Numbered from the stretch's first letter, positions 53,485 through 63,624 are shown. The stretch: DNA of 64,000 nt from an uncultured Pseudomonadota bacterium (GCA_902826775.1 CADEHE010000001.1:1-64000), one strand, 5' to 3'. Numbers and translations are program-made. The notes: generated from the sequence alone by a model not told the origin.

Positions 53485-54996
53485 TCAACCAAGAAATAGC
53501 CGGTAAGCCGGGTTGTCCGTTTCGTCCCGATACGGATAGCCAAGTTGCTTGAGAAAGCGTCGAAACGCTGCTTTGTCCTCTGGCGGCACTTGCAGGCCGA
53601 TCAGAACGCGGCCATAGTCCGCGCCGTGATTGCGGTAGTGAAACAACGTAATGTTCCAGCTGATGCCCATGCTATCGAGGAATCTCATCAGCGCGCCGGG
53701 GCGCTCCGGAAACTCAAAGCGATACAACATTTCATGCCTGGCTTGCGGGGCGCGCCCGCCCACTAGATGGCGCACATGCAGTTTGGCCACCTCGTCGTGA
53801 CTTAGATCGAGCGTGGGCAAGTTAGCGCGGCGCAGTTTCGCGATCAGCTCAGCCACTTCGTCACGCGTTTGCACCTCGACACCGACGAACACATGCGCTT
53901 GACCGCCGCCGGCAAAACGGTAGTTGAACTCCGTGATATTGCGCCTGCCGACTAAACGGCAGAACGCGCGAAAACTACCCGGACGCTCCGGAATCGTCAC
54001 CGCCAGCACCCCTTCGCGCTGTTCGCCGAGTTCGGCGCGCTCGGCGATGAAGCGCAAACGGTCGAAGTTCATATTTGCGCCGCAAGTCACCGCTGCCAGC
54101 GTCTGCCCGCGAACACGAGAGCGTTGCGCGTACTTTTTCAATCCGGCCACCGCGAGGGCGCCCGCCGGCTCCAGTATCGAGCGGCAATCATCGAATACAT
54201 CCTTCACCGCCGCACATATTTCATCGGTATCAGCAAGGATGATTTCGTCGACGCATTCCCGGCACAGGCGAAAGGTCTCAACCCCAACCTGGCGCACGGC
54301 CACGCCGTCGGCAAACAAGCCGACGTGCGCCAGCGCCACGCGCCGGCCCGACTCGAGCGAGCGGTACATCGAGGCGGCATCGTGCGGCTCGACGCCGATC
54401 ACTTTGATCTCAGGACGCACCCGCTTGATATAAGTGCCGATGCCGGCAATCAACCCGCCGCCACCGATGGCGACAAACACCGCGTGCAATGGGCCACGCC
54501 GTTGCCGAAGTAGTTCCTCGCCGATGGTGCCTTGCCCGGCGATCACCTCCGGATCATCGTACGGATGGACGAAAACCAGCTTGTGATTGCGCTGCAGCAT
54601 TTGCGCGTGGGTGAACGCCTCGTCGAAAGAGTCACCCGTGAGAACTACACGCGCGCCTCGCGCTTTCACCGCGGCAACTTTAATCTGCGGCGTAGTCACC
54701 GGCATCACTATCGTTGCCTGCGCCCCAAGTTTCTGCGCCGCAAGCGCAACGCCTTGGGCGTGATTGCCTGCCGAAGCGGCAATGATGCCGCGTGCCAGCT
54801 GTTTGCGCGGCAAGCTCGCCATCTTGTTGTATGCACCGCGAATCTTGAAGGAATGAGTTGGCTGCAAGTCCTCGCGCTTGAACAGCACTTCATTACCCGA
54901 TCGCGCGGACAACAGCGGAGCAGTTTCGAGCGGCGATTCGATGGCGACATCATAGACGCGCGCGGTGAGGATCTTCTGCAGATAATCTGGTTTCAT
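53485..54996 (-). CDS. ilvA: threonine ammonia-lyase, biosynthetic
   Basis: 503 residues, the normal length for the two-ACT form. The PLP lysine is in THSFKIRGAYNKM, the phosphate loop in AIGGGGLIAGIG, and the substrate loop in ASAGNHAQGVA. Two C-terminal ACT-like domains (PERPGSFRAFCRLVGRRNITEFNYR and PERPGALMRFLDSMGISWNITLFHYR) give isoleucine feedback control. It makes 2-oxobutanoate from threonine, the first step to isoleucine. It converges with the aldehyde-dehydrogenase-like gene, eight bases apart. Confidence 0.96.
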   Translation of the reverse strand: MKPDYLQKILTARVYDVAIESPLETAPLLSARSGNEVLFKREDLQPTHSFKIRGAYNKMASLPRKQLARGIIAASAGNHAQGVALAAQKLGAQATIVMPVTTPQIKVAAVKARGARVVLTGDSFDEAFTHAQMLQRNHKLVFVHPYDDPEVIAGQGTIGEELLRQRRGPLHAVFVAIGGGGLIAGIGTYIKRVRPEIKVIGVEPHDAASMYRSLESGRRVALAHVGLFADGVAVRQVGVETFRLCRECVDEIILADTDEICAAVKDVFDDCRSILEPAGALAVAGLKKYAQRSRVRGQTLAAVTCGANMNFDRLRFIAERAELGEQREGVLAVTIPERPGSFRAFCRLVGRRNITEFNYRFAGGGQAHVFVGVEVQTRDEVAELIAKLRRANLPTLDLSHDEVAKLHVRHLVGGRAPQARHEMLYRFEFPERPGALMRFLDSMGISWNITLFHYRNHGADYGRVLIGLQVPPEDKAAFRRFLKQLGYPYRDETDNPAYRLFLG

Positions 54997-55088
54997 GTAG
55001 TCAGTTTACCTTTGGCGGCGGACGCCTTGTTGTGCGGCGTGCGGCATGCGGATAAGCTTGCGGCACATGATGCAATAACTTGGGCGAG

Positions 55089-55763
55089 ATGGATCAGAAC
55101 GCGATGAAGCTGGCCGCAGCCAGAGCGGCATTGGACTATGTGCCGAGCGGCGCGGTATTGGGCGTTGGCAGCGGCTCGACGGTTAACCTATTCATCGCCG
55201 CTCTGCCCGGCATCCGCCAGCGCATTGAAGCGGCTGTGGCCAGCTCCGAGGCGACGGCGCAGCGTTTGGCCGCCGCTGGCATCCGCGTGCTCGACCTCAA
55301 CGAAGTCGACGATATGCCGGTGTATGTCGACGGTGCCGACGAAGTCACCGAGCACTTGAGCATGATCAAGGGCGGCGGCGGTGCGCTCACGCGGGAAAAG
55401 ATCGTGGCCGCGGTGGCGCGCGAGTTCGTCTGTATCGCCGACCAATCCAAGTTAGTGCCGGTGCTAGGCCAGTTCCCATTGCCCGTCGAAGTCATCCCGA
55501 TGGCACGCAGCCATGTCGGGCGCGAGCTTGCCAAGCTAGGGGCAACCCCTGTATTGCGACCGGGCTTCACCACAGACAATGGCAATATCATCCTCGATGC
55601 GCACAATCTCGTCATTAGCAACCCGGCCGAACTCGAAAGCGCAATCAATCAAATCGCCGGGGTTGTCACGTGCGGGCTGTTCGCGCGGCGTGGCGCGGAC
55701 GTATTGCTGCTGGCAGGCCCCGAGGGGGTAGTGAAGCGGGGCAAGCGAGGTATCCTGTCATGA
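55089..55763 (+). CDS. rpiA: ribose-5-phosphate isomerase A
   Basis: 224 residues from the ATG at 55089; a TTG three codons earlier is less likely. RpiA motifs are clear: [14 protein letters not shown] (phosphate loop), [21 protein letters not shown] (catalytic region) and [24 protein letters not shown]. It interconverts ribose 5-phosphate and ribulose 5-phosphate in the pentose phosphate pathway. phoU follows after 54 bases. Confidence 0.96.
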   Translation: MDQNAMKLAAARAALDYVPSGAVLGVGSGSTVNLFIAALPGIRQRIEAAVASSEATAQRLAAAGIRVLDLNEVDDMPVYVDGADEVTEHLSMIKGGGGALTREKIVAAVAREFVCIADQSKLVPVLGQFPLPVEVIPMARSHVGRELAKLGATPVLRPGFTTDNGNIILDAHNLVISNPAELESAINQIAGVVTCGLFARRGADVLLLAGPEGVVKRGKRGILS

Positions 55764-55817
55764 AATTGTCATGCTACAGTCCCATGCTGTGCGGTCGCGC
55801 GCCGTCTAGGAAAAGCT

Positions 55818-56519
55818 ATGGCTGAACACATTTCGAAGCAGTTTGACGCCGACCTGGAGGCGGTGCGTGGCAACGTGCTGCAAATGGGCGGGCTGGTAGA
55901 ACAGCAGATTTCCCAGGCACTCGATGCGCTCATGCACGGCAACGTGCAGCTCGCCGATCGCGTCGTCGCCGATGACGCGCGCGTCAACGCGCTCGAAGTT
56001 GCCATCGATCAAGACTGCAGCCAGATCATCGCGCGGCGCCAGCCGGCCGCCGGTGATTTGCGCCTGGTCATGGCGATCGTTAAGACCATCACCGACTTGG
56101 AGCGCATCGGCGACGAGGCCGACAAAATCGCGCGCATGGCGAAGATGATCCACACCTCGGACCGGCTAAACATCCCGCGCCTGAGCGAGCTCAAATACAT
56201 CGGCGACACGGCCCTGGATATGCTGCGTAAGTCCTTGGACGCATTTGCGCGTCTCGATGTGCTAGCTGCGGCGCAAGTGTTGCGCCAGGACGATCAGGTC
56301 GATTCTTCCTTCCAGAGCATCATCCGGCAACTGATTACCTTCATGATGGAGGATCCGCGCACGATCTCGACTTCAATTGAGATCCTCTTTGCGGCAAAAG
56401 CCGCGGAGCGCATCGGCGATCACGCTAAGAACATGGCCGAGCACGTCATTTATTTGGTGAAGGGCACTGACGTTCGCCACGTATCGCACGAAGAAGTGCA
56501 ACGGGCAATGGAGAGTTAA
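55818..56519 (+). CDS. phoU: phosphate transport regulator PhoU
   Basis: 233 residues, two PhoU three-helix repeats with the metal-binding E/DxxxD motifs (KTITDLERIGDEADKIARM and KAAERIGDHAKNMAEHVIYL). PhoU couples the Pst phosphate transporter to the PhoR kinase. Pst genes are not in the window. The neighbour rpiA is a common betaproteobacterial arrangement. Confidence 0.96.
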   Translation: MAEHISKQFDADLEAVRGNVLQMGGLVEQQISQALDALMHGNVQLADRVVADDARVNALEVAIDQDCSQIIARRQPAAGDLRLVMAIVKTITDLERIGDEADKIARMAKMIHTSDRLNIPRLSELKYIGDTALDMLRKSLDAFARLDVLAAAQVLRQDDQVDSSFQSIIRQLITFMMEDPRTISTSIEILFAAKAAERIGDHAKNMAEHVIYLVKGTDVRHVSHEEVQRAMES

Positions 56520-56575
56520 CTCCGTCACTCGGCCTTCTTGGATACTGCCAGCCCCAACACTTGTTAACCCGCTTC

Positions 56576-56845
56576 TTATTTGGCCGGCGGAACATAACCA
56601 GCAGCAGTATCGGCCCCTTCCCCGAAGAAATGCAGCTCCATTTGCTGCTCCAAGTATTTGCGGGCTTTAGCGTCGGCAAGATTCAAGCGATTTTCATTGA
56701 TCAGCATTTTCTGCTGCTCAAGCCAACCCTTCCACGCCTGCTTCGACACGTTATCGAAAATGCGCTTGCCGAGCGCGCCGGGATAGGGCGGAAAGTCCAA
56801 GCCTTCCGCTTCGCATTTCAATTTAATGCAATTGATCATTCTCAT
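56576..56845 (-). CDS. yggX: Fe(II)-trafficking/oxidative damage protection protein YggX
   Basis: 89 residues, the family's usual size. [20 protein letters not shown] contains the single conserved cysteine region, followed by [33 protein letters not shown]. YggX protects iron-sulfur enzymes from oxidants. It starts nine bases after the argA stop and is probably cotranscribed with argA. Confidence 0.96.
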   Translation of the reverse strand: MRMINCIKLKCEAEGLDFPPYPGALGKRIFDNVSKQAWKGWLEQQKMLINENRLNLADAKARKYLEQQMELHFFGEGADTAAGYVPPAK

Positions 56846-56854
56846 CGCTTGTTC

Positions 56855-58180
56855 CTACTTGCTCGCTAGCCGCTTAACGAATACTTTGGAGCGGCGCTGA
56901 TAGTTGTACAGGTTCTTTTTTTCTTCCGGCAGCCGCGCTACATCCGCCTCGACGAAATCGCGCTCGACGAACCAATGGGCAGAACGCGTCGTTAAGACGA
57001 ATAGTTGCTTGACACCGAGGCGTTTCGCACGCGCCTCTATGTGCTTTAACAGGCGCTCGCCGCGCCCGCCGTCTTGGTACTGCGGATGCACCGCAAGACA
57101 GGCCAGTTCGGCTGCTTTGGCTTTGGGGAAAGGGTAGAGCGCAACGCAACCGACAATCGCACCGTCATGCTCCAACACTGAAAAGCGCTCGATCTCGCGC
57201 TCCAGCAGCTCGCGGCCGCGTTTCACTAAAATACCTTCGGATTCCAGCGGTTCGATCAATTTCAGCACACCGCCAACATCCGCAATGGTCGCATCTCGCA
57301 GACTCTCCACTGGATCGCGCGTGACCATGGTGCCGATGCCTTCGCGCGTAAACAATTCGAGCAGCAGCGCGCCGTCCGCGCGGCGGTTGATCAAGTGACA
57401 ACGAGCCACGCGCTCCTTGCAGGCGCGCATAGCACATGGCAGATAGAGCATTACGTCTTCGTCCTGCACCACCTCACTTTGCAGCAAGCGTTCGGCTTCG
57501 CGCGCGGTGAGCTCCGGCAAAACCTTGCCTTTGGGATCGACGACGCCGAGCGCGTCCTCCATGAGGAAGATCAGCTTGTCCGCTTCAAGCGCGGTCGCGG
57601 TCGCGGTCGCGACTTCCTCGAGAGATAGATTAAAAATTTCGCCAGTGGGTGAATAGCCGATCGGCGAGAGCAGCACGATTTCTTCATCTTCCAGCCGCCG
57701 CCTGATGCCTTGCGCGTCCACCTTGCGGATCACACCGGTATGCTGCAGGTCGACGCCGTCAAGCACACCGACCGGCTGCGCCGTCACGAAGTTGCCGGTG
57801 GCAACACGGATATCCGATCCGGCCATCGGGGAGTTCGCCAATTCTTGCGACAGCAGCGCTTCGATTTCCACGCGTGCCACGCCATTGGCTTCTTTTACGC
57901 ATTGCAGCGCTTGCGCATCGGTAACGCGCAAGCCGCGCACAAATTGCGAGCGGATGCCGCGCGCTTTCAACCGCGATTCCACCAGCGGTCGCGCGCCGTG
58001 AACCAACACCAAACGCACACCCAGACTTTCCAGCAAATTGAAGTCGTGAATCAAACCGACGAATTTAGGGTCGTGCGCGACCTCGCCACCGAAGGCGATC
58101 ACGAAAACGCGATCGCGAAACGCGTGTATGTAAGGCGCTGCAGCGCGAAACCAATGTACAAATGATTCGGATCGGGTCAT
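56855..58180 (-). CDS. argA: amino-acid N-acetyltransferase (N-acetylglutamate synthase)
   Basis: 441 residues, the classical bacterial ArgA size. The N-terminal amino-acid-kinase-like domain (VIAFGGEV, LVLVHGARPLVESRL, VLLSPIGYSPTGEIFNL) is the arginine-sensing part. The C-terminal GNAT domain carries LACLAVHPQYQDGGRGERLLKHIEARA (acetyl-CoA loop) and LFVLTTRSAHWFVERDF. It starts arginine synthesis by acetylating glutamate. yggX follows in the same direction. Confidence 0.96.
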   Translation of the reverse strand: MTRSESFVHWFRAAAPYIHAFRDRVFVIAFGGEVAHDPKFVGLIHDFNLLESLGVRLVLVHGARPLVESRLKARGIRSQFVRGLRVTDAQALQCVKEANGVARVEIEALLSQELANSPMAGSDIRVATGNFVTAQPVGVLDGVDLQHTGVIRKVDAQGIRRRLEDEEIVLLSPIGYSPTGEIFNLSLEEVATATATALEADKLIFLMEDALGVVDPKGKVLPELTAREAERLLQSEVVQDEDVMLYLPCAMRACKERVARCHLINRRADGALLLELFTREGIGTMVTRDPVESLRDATIADVGGVLKLIEPLESEGILVKRGRELLEREIERFSVLEHDGAIVGCVALYPFPKAKAAELACLAVHPQYQDGGRGERLLKHIEARAKRLGVKQLFVLTTRSAHWFVERDFVEADVARLPEEKKNLYNYQRRSKVFVKRLASK

Positions 58181-58271
58181 GCGGCTCTCACGCGGTACGC
58201 AATACTAAACACGGTATGAAGCGGCCATAAAAACTACGCCTTGTTGATCAACTAATACAGCGCACGGTATG

Positions 58272-59030
58272 TTACCGAAAATCACCAAAACAAGCTTGCA
58301 GCGACGCGAGCGCGGCAGCCGCGGCGGTCTCGGTGCGCAGCGTACGCGGGCCCAGGCTCACGCGCGTAAAACCGCGCTGCTCGAGCAGTTCCAATTCGGC
58401 GTCGGTGAAACCGCCTTCAGGACCTACCGCGACCAGCAACTCGTCGGCAGGCGCGTAAGGCGCTAAGTCGATTCGCGCCAGCGGCGTGCCGCCCTCTGGC
58501 GCGAGCACAATACCGCGCGCCCGCGTGGGCAGCACAGCCAGCCATCGCACCAGCGCCGAACTCTCTTCCACCACCGGCACCGTATTGCGCCCGCATTGTT
58601 CGCATGCGGCGATGACAACTTGTTGCCAGTGCTGCTGCCGGCGTTGCGCGCGCTCGTCTTTAAGGCGCACAACGCTGCGCTCGCTCTCGATCGGTTGAAA
58701 GCGCGTTGCGCCCAGCTCGACACACTTCTCTAAAGTGAAAGTCATGCGCTCGCCCGTCGAGAGCGCTTGCACGATACATGTGCGCAGCGGCGATTCACGC
58801 TCCACCGGCACATGCCCCTCGACGGTGACCATTAGTCGCTTCGCGTCCAAAGAGTGAATGCGGGCGGGGTACTCCCCGCCTCTGCCGTCGAACAACGTGA
58901 CGCGGTCTCCGAACCGCAATCGCAGCACGCGAAACGCATGGTGCGCAAGACGTGCTTCCAACTGGATTTGCGCCGCATTGCGCAGGGCCGGCGCGATTGG
59001 CTCGGGGCAGTAAAAGCGCGGGGTTCTCAC
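58272..59030 (-). CDS. rsmE: 16S rRNA (uracil-1498-N3) methyltransferase
   Basis: 252 residues. The PUA-like N-terminus (HHAFRVLRLRFGDRVTLFDG) and the SPOUT trefoil knot (LLVAVGPEGGFTDAELELLEQRGFTRVSLGPRTLRTETAAAAAL) are characteristic. It methylates U1498 of 16S rRNA with S-adenosylmethionine. Intact by length and motifs. Confidence 0.96.
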   Translation of the reverse strand: MRTPRFYCPEPIAPALRNAAQIQLEARLAHHAFRVLRLRFGDRVTLFDGRGGEYPARIHSLDAKRLMVTVEGHVPVERESPLRTCIVQALSTGERMTFTLEKCVELGATRFQPIESERSVVRLKDERAQRRQQHWQQVVIAACEQCGRNTVPVVEESSALVRWLAVLPTRARGIVLAPEGGTPLARIDLAPYAPADELLVAVGPEGGFTDAELELLEQRGFTRVSLGPRTLRTETAAAAALASLQACFGDFR

Positions 59031-59147
59031 CGATTGGCGTTTATCACCTAATACTTGTCATGGTATCATAGCGAAACGTCAGTTCAGCCGCGCCGCCCTG
59101 CTTTCACGGATAGCCGAATAGCGTAGCCGGCGCGAACGCCTCGCCCA

Positions 59148-59930
59148 ATGCTGCAGCAAGTTATCGAAGCCGTTAAGCAAGTCGCGCACGAAGAAGTGAT
59201 GCCGCGCTACTTGAAAGTCGCGCGCGAGCGCAAGAGCGACGGCAGCCTTTTCACCCAGGCGGACATCGCGGCGCAACACGCCTTGGCGCGGCGCTTGCAA
59301 GCCATTCACCCCTATCCCGTGCTCGGCGAAGAGATGACCGAGGCCGAGCAACGGGCGAGCTGGCAAGAAGAGAGCGAAGCGATTTGGTGCATCGATCCGA
59401 TCGACGGTACGACCAATTTCGCAAACGGCATCCCGTACTTCGCCGTTTCGGTCGCTTTGCTGCGCGGCGGCCGGCCGGTGCTTGGCGTCACCTTCGACCC
59501 GACCGAGGAAGAGGTTTTTTACGCCGAGAAAGACAAAGGCGCGTTCCTCAATGGCGTCGAACTGCCGATCCACGACGAGCCGCGCGCGATGCGCGAATGC
59601 GTGGCGCAAGTCGATCTGAAGCGATTGCCTGAAAATCTTTCCAGCGCCTTGGGGCGCCGCCCGCCGTATTCATCGCAGCGCAATTTCGGCGCGGCAACGC
59701 TAGAGTGGTGCTACGTTGCGGCTGGCAGATTCCACCTCTATCTGCATGGCGGCCAGCGACTGTGGGACTATGCCGCCGGCACCATCATTCTGGAAGAAGC
59801 CGGCGGCCACATGTGCACACTCGCGCACGACGATTTCTGGTCCGAGCCGGCGTGGACTAAATCGGTCATCGCCACGCTCGATCCCAATCTATTCGGCGAG
59901 TGGCGCCGCTGGATCCGCGAGCGCTTGTAG
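59148..59930 (+). CDS. inositol-monophosphatase-family phosphatase
   Basis: 260 residues. Li-sensitive phosphatase motifs are present: GEEMTEAE (metal Glu), CIDPIDGTTNFANGIPYFAVSVAL, and the C-terminal WDYAAGTIILEEAGG. Members hydrolyse inositol phosphate, histidinol phosphate or related sugars phosphates; motifs alone do not decide among them. Divergent from rsmE. Confidence 0.9.
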   Translation: MLQQVIEAVKQVAHEEVMPRYLKVARERKSDGSLFTQADIAAQHALARRLQAIHPYPVLGEEMTEAEQRASWQEESEAIWCIDPIDGTTNFANGIPYFAVSVALLRGGRPVLGVTFDPTEEEVFYAEKDKGAFLNGVELPIHDEPRAMRECVAQVDLKRLPENLSSALGRRPPYSSQRNFGAATLEWCYVAAGRFHLYLHGGQRLWDYAAGTIILEEAGGHMCTLAHDDFWSEPAWTKSVIATLDPNLFGEWRRWIRERL

Positions 59931-59965
59931 GCGGGCTGCGGAAGACCACACCGTCCGCGCGACGC

Positions 59966-60463
59966 CTACGGGTTCGCTTTTAGAAATAGAATAATCTTGC
60001 GCCGGACCTCGGCGTCTTTCTGCGAGTAGTACATCGTGACCCCGGGTACCCAGCGCTGGGTCGATGTCAGCCAATTGTTCAGCGAGCCTTCGTCCCAAAT
60101 CATTCCCTTCAGGGTTTTGAGAAACGGCGCCGAATACTGGAAACCTGCCACCGTGCCAGCGGGCCGCCCGTAAACCCCACCTAAGTTGGGGCCAAACGGC
60201 GGCGCCACTGCTAACTGCATTACCGCGCTGCAAGAAGCGCTGCCCACATCAACGACCGTAGTGACGGCGTTAACCGCTCGCGCATGAGCGAATTTCAGGC
60301 GCCCCTCACTTTGACTGCTCGTCGGATTGTCTGAATTGAAGCCGTGACAAACCGCGCATTCCTTCTCGTAGAGCTTCTTGCCCTCTTCTAGATCGGCATC
60401 TTGTGCTAAGGCAAGCGAAGCCCCGATAAACATTAGCGCGATGCCACCAAACCATGTACGCAT
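59966..60463 (-). CDS. c-type cytochrome with an insertion
   Basis: 165 residues with a signal peptide (MFIGASLALA). The haem site is CAVCH (36-40). The GPNLGGVYGRPAGTVAGFQYS and WVPGVTMYYS parts are those of class I cytochromes c, with the Met ligand in the last. About 45 residues separate CxxCH from the GPNL motif, longer than usual, and include an extra Cys. It should carry electrons in the periplasm. It converges with the phosphatase gene. Confidence 0.88.
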   Translation of the reverse strand: MRTWFGGIALMFIGASLALAQDADLEEGKKLYEKECAVCHGFNSDNPTSSQSEGRLKFAHARAVNAVTTVVDVGSASCSAVMQLAVAPPFGPNLGGVYGRPAGTVAGFQYSAPFLKTLKGMIWDEGSLNNWLTSTQRWVPGVTMYYSQKDAEVRRKIILFLKANP

Positions 60464-60633
60464 GATAATTCTCCTCGATGGTGCTGCCGACGTCGCAAAA
60501 ATGCACCAGCGCGCAGTTCAAGTCAAGCGGCGACACCAAACAAGACTCATTCTCAGCAAGCCCCGATCATGTCGCGTGTGCGCAAGCGCGTTGGGCGCGG
60601 CGCGGAATCAAAGATCGCGCGCGCCGACAAAAC

Positions 60634-61581
60634 CTAACGCTCTCCCACGCAGCGCTCGAGCGCGTCGATCATCATTGCCGCGCAATCGCAGCCGGTCTGC
60701 TGATAAATCTCTTGCATACCAGTAGGGCTCGTGACATTCACCTCGGTCAGATACTCGCCAATCACATCGAGTCCAACGAGCAACAGTCCGTCGCGCTTGA
60801 GTTGCGGTCCAAGTGCGGCGGCAATCTCGCGGTCCCGGTCGCTGAGTTCGCGCGCGACGCCTTGCGCCCCTCGCGCCAAGTTGCCACGCGCGTCGCCCGG
60901 TTGCGGCACGCGCGCCAAGCAATATGGCGCTGGCTCGCCGTCGATGATTAGAACTCGCTTATCACCTTCTACGATCTGCGGAATGTAGCGCTGCCCCATG
61001 ATCGTGCGCGCGCCGTCCACGGTGAGCGTTTCGATGATGACATTGATGTTGGCATCGCCCTTGCGCACGCGGAAGATGCCTTGACCGCCCATGCCATCAA
61101 GCGGCTTTAGCACGGTATCCGCGTGCTCTTCTACAAATGCACGCAACAGCTCCGCATCACGCGTAACGATGGTCGGTGGCGCAAATTGGGCGAACTTACC
61201 CACCGCCAGTTTTTCGTTGTAGTTGCGTATGCCGGCCGGCCGGTTGAACACTTTAGCCCCGTGCGCCTCGGCTAGTTCGAGCAAGTACGTGCTGTAGATG
61301 TACTCCATATCGAAAGGCGGATCCTTGCGCATCAACACCGCATCGAACGCTTGCAGCGGCGCCGTTGCCACCTCGCCCAACGCGTACCAAGCGGCGGCAT
61401 CCTCACGCAGCGTAAGACTGCGCACCGCAGCAGACACCTGATTATCTTTGAGCGCCAAGTCGCCTTGCTGCAGGACGTAGAGAGCGTGTCCGCGCCGCGC
61501 CGCGGCGCGCATCATGGCGTAGGTCGAATCTTTGTAAGTCTTGATGCTCTCTAGCGGATCGAGAATGACGGCGAGTTTCAT
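60634..61581 (-). CDS. gshB: glutathione synthase
   Basis: 315 residues, standard. ATP-grasp motifs include VLKPLDGMGGQGIFRV and NVTSPTGMQEIYQQ, and the N-terminal domain has LAVILDPLESI. It joins gamma-glutamylcysteine and glycine. It follows gshA by 81 bases in the same direction, a probable operon. Confidence 0.97.
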   Translation of the reverse strand: MKLAVILDPLESIKTYKDSTYAMMRAAARRGHALYVLQQGDLALKDNQVSAAVRSLTLREDAAAWYALGEVATAPLQAFDAVLMRKDPPFDMEYIYSTYLLELAEAHGAKVFNRPAGIRNYNEKLAVGKFAQFAPPTIVTRDAELLRAFVEEHADTVLKPLDGMGGQGIFRVRKGDANINVIIETLTVDGARTIMGQRYIPQIVEGDKRVLIIDGEPAPYCLARVPQPGDARGNLARGAQGVARELSDRDREIAAALGPQLKRDGLLLVGLDVIGEYLTEVNVTSPTGMQEIYQQTGCDCAAMMIDALERCVGER

Positions 61582-61662
61582 GGCAGCAGAGGTGCGCAGC
61601 TAGGCTTTATGCAAGGACGGTATCAACTCGCGCTACGATATTTCAGCATTTCGTGGCGCGCG

Positions 61663-62976
61663 CTAGGCGCGTAGCGCCGCAGGAGTCGGCTGCAGCGCCT
61701 GCTGGTGCTCGGCGGCCAGTTGTTGCAACTCGAGCGAGGCAGCCAACAGGGCCAGGCGTGCGACCACACCGTAGGTGTAGAAACGGTTTGGCGGCGCACT
61801 CGGGTCATCACAATCCGGCGTCGTGCAAGGCGTTTCGAACGCGAGCGGCACGAACTGCATGCCCGGCGCATTCAAGTTCTCATCGACGCGGCGGCCAGTG
61901 TGCACGCGATAAAACCCGCCGACGACAAAGTGCCCGACCATGTAGACAACGGGTTCGGCTACTGCGTCGTTGATGGTCTCGAAAGTGTAGACGCCTTCCT
62001 GAATCATGACTTCCTGCACCTCAAGGCCTTCTTTTACCACCGCCATTTTGTTGCGCTGCTTGCGGTTCAAGTCGCGCACATCATCGGGCGATTTCACCGT
62101 CATGATGCCCATGCCGTAGGTGCCGCGGTCTGCTTTGACGATGAGGAACGGATCCTCTTTTACGCCATACTCCTTGTATTTCGCCGCGATGTCCGGCAGC
62201 AACGCCGACACGTACGAAGCCAAACAATCTTCGCCGTCCTTCTCCGAAAAATTTACTTTGCCGCACACAGCAAAATAGGGATTGATCAACCATGGATCGA
62301 TGTCGATCAACTGCGCAAATTCCTCGGCCACGCGGTCGTAACAATTGAAATGTTGCGATTTGCGCCGTGTTGTCCAGCCGGCATAGAGCGGTGGCAAGAC
62401 GACTTGCTCGACACCTTTGAGTATCTCCGGAATGCCGCCCGACAAATCGTTGTTGAGCAAAATCGCGCAGGGATCGAAACCGTCTAGTGTGACGCGGTTT
62501 TTCTCGCGGCGCAGCGGCTCGAGCAGCAGCGAATCACCGCTGGGAAGGGAAATGCTGGTCGGCTCTTTGATGTCGGGAATGAGCGTACCGATGCGCACCG
62601 CCAATCCGGCTTGCCGCAAAATGTTGCGCAAAGCGACCACGTTCTGCAAATAGAACGTGTTGCGCGTATGGTTCTCAGGAATCAAGAGATAGCGCTGCGT
62701 ATCCGGGCAGATCGTTTCCACCGCGGACATTGCGGCGTGCACCGCGATAGGCGTGAAATCGGGATTCAAATTGTTGAAACCGGCCGGAAACAAGTTCGTA
62801 TCGACCGGCGCGAGCTTGAAGCCCGCATTGCGCAAGTCAACCGACGCGTAAAACGGGATTTCTTGCTCGTTCCACTTGTTGCGGAACCATTGCTCGATCT
62901 GCGGTAGCGCTTGCAGAATGCGCTGCTCGAGATCGGCGAGCGGGCCGGTAAGCGCCGTTGTCAAATGTGGAACCAT
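61663..62976 (-). CDS. gshA: glutamate-cysteine ligase (betaproteobacterial type)
   Basis: 437 residues. The sequence VDLRNAGFKLAPVDTNLFPAGFNNL, with LIPENHTRNTFYLQNV, IVKADRGTYGMGIMTV and YMVGHFVVGGFYRVHT, is that of the long GshA typical of beta- and some gammaproteobacteria. It makes gamma-glutamylcysteine, the first step of glutathione synthesis, with gshB directly downstream. Confidence 0.95.
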   Translation of the reverse strand: MVPHLTTALTGPLADLEQRILQALPQIEQWFRNKWNEQEIPFYASVDLRNAGFKLAPVDTNLFPAGFNNLNPDFTPIAVHAAMSAVETICPDTQRYLLIPENHTRNTFYLQNVVALRNILRQAGLAVRIGTLIPDIKEPTSISLPSGDSLLLEPLRREKNRVTLDGFDPCAILLNNDLSGGIPEILKGVEQVVLPPLYAGWTTRRKSQHFNCYDRVAEEFAQLIDIDPWLINPYFAVCGKVNFSEKDGEDCLASYVSALLPDIAAKYKEYGVKEDPFLIVKADRGTYGMGIMTVKSPDDVRDLNRKQRNKMAVVKEGLEVQEVMIQEGVYTFETINDAVAEPVVYMVGHFVVGGFYRVHTGRRVDENLNAPGMQFVPLAFETPCTTPDCDDPSAPPNRFYTYGVVARLALLAASLELQQLAAEHQQALQPTPAALRA

Positions 62977-63243
62977 AAGCCCTTGAAGATCCGGGTGATT
63001 GAGCCTCGATTCTAGTAGATATCGCCTCGCACCGTAGTTCGACCAGCGCGCGCCCGGCGAGAGCGGCGGCCGGTAAGGCGAAATTCACGACACTGCGCCC
63101 GACGCTGCCAATTTCCCTCTCCGTCGGGAGGGGAGCCGCGCGAGACTTGCGCCGACAATGCATCCATGGCTCGGGCAAAGTCTAGTTCGTCCCTTTGTCC
63201 AGGCTACTCAGCAGGACGAATCGCTAACACGGAGGTACCTAGT

Positions 63244-63624
63244 ATGAAACGAGTGGAAACCAACCTGACGTTATTGCTGACTTTGCTCCTTGCCAACGTC
63301 GCGGTATTTGCCGGCGATAGCAGCAGCGACGCTCCGCGCGGCTACAGCGCGAGCCCCGCGTACTGGAACTGGGTTGACAGCATGAACTTTCCTGCGGTGC
63401 AAAGCGAACCAGCGAAAGCGGCGCGTCCGTTCACAGCCAGCGACGGTTACTGGGTGTGGATGGACAGCATGGAATTCTCTCCTGTCACCGCACCGCAAAC
63501 CGCGGGCCGGCCGTTTACCGCCAACGATGCCTATTGGGCCTGGGTCGACGGCATGCAGTTTGGCAGCGAGGGCAATTGGGTCGGCACCAAGGCGAAAGCC
63601 CCGGCCGCTCCGCTGAAGAAGTAA
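63244..63624 (+). CDS. exported protein with three YWxWxDxMxF repeats
   Basis: 126 residues from the ATG at 63244, with GGAGG nine bases upstream; an earlier ATG at 63166 would hide the signal peptide. After the signal (LLTLLLANVAVFA) three copies appear: SPAYWNWVDSMNF, SDGYWVWMDSMEF and NDAYWAWVDGMQF, about 35 residues apart, two preceded by RPFTA. No known domain is recognised. The aromatic repeats suggest a binding or adhesive role, but there is no evidence. Confidence 0.75.
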   Translation: MKRVETNLTLLLTLLLANVAVFAGDSSSDAPRGYSASPAYWNWVDSMNFPAVQSEPAKAARPFTASDGYWVWMDSMEFSPVTAPQTAGRPFTANDAYWAWVDGMQFGSEGNWVGTKAKAPAAPLKK

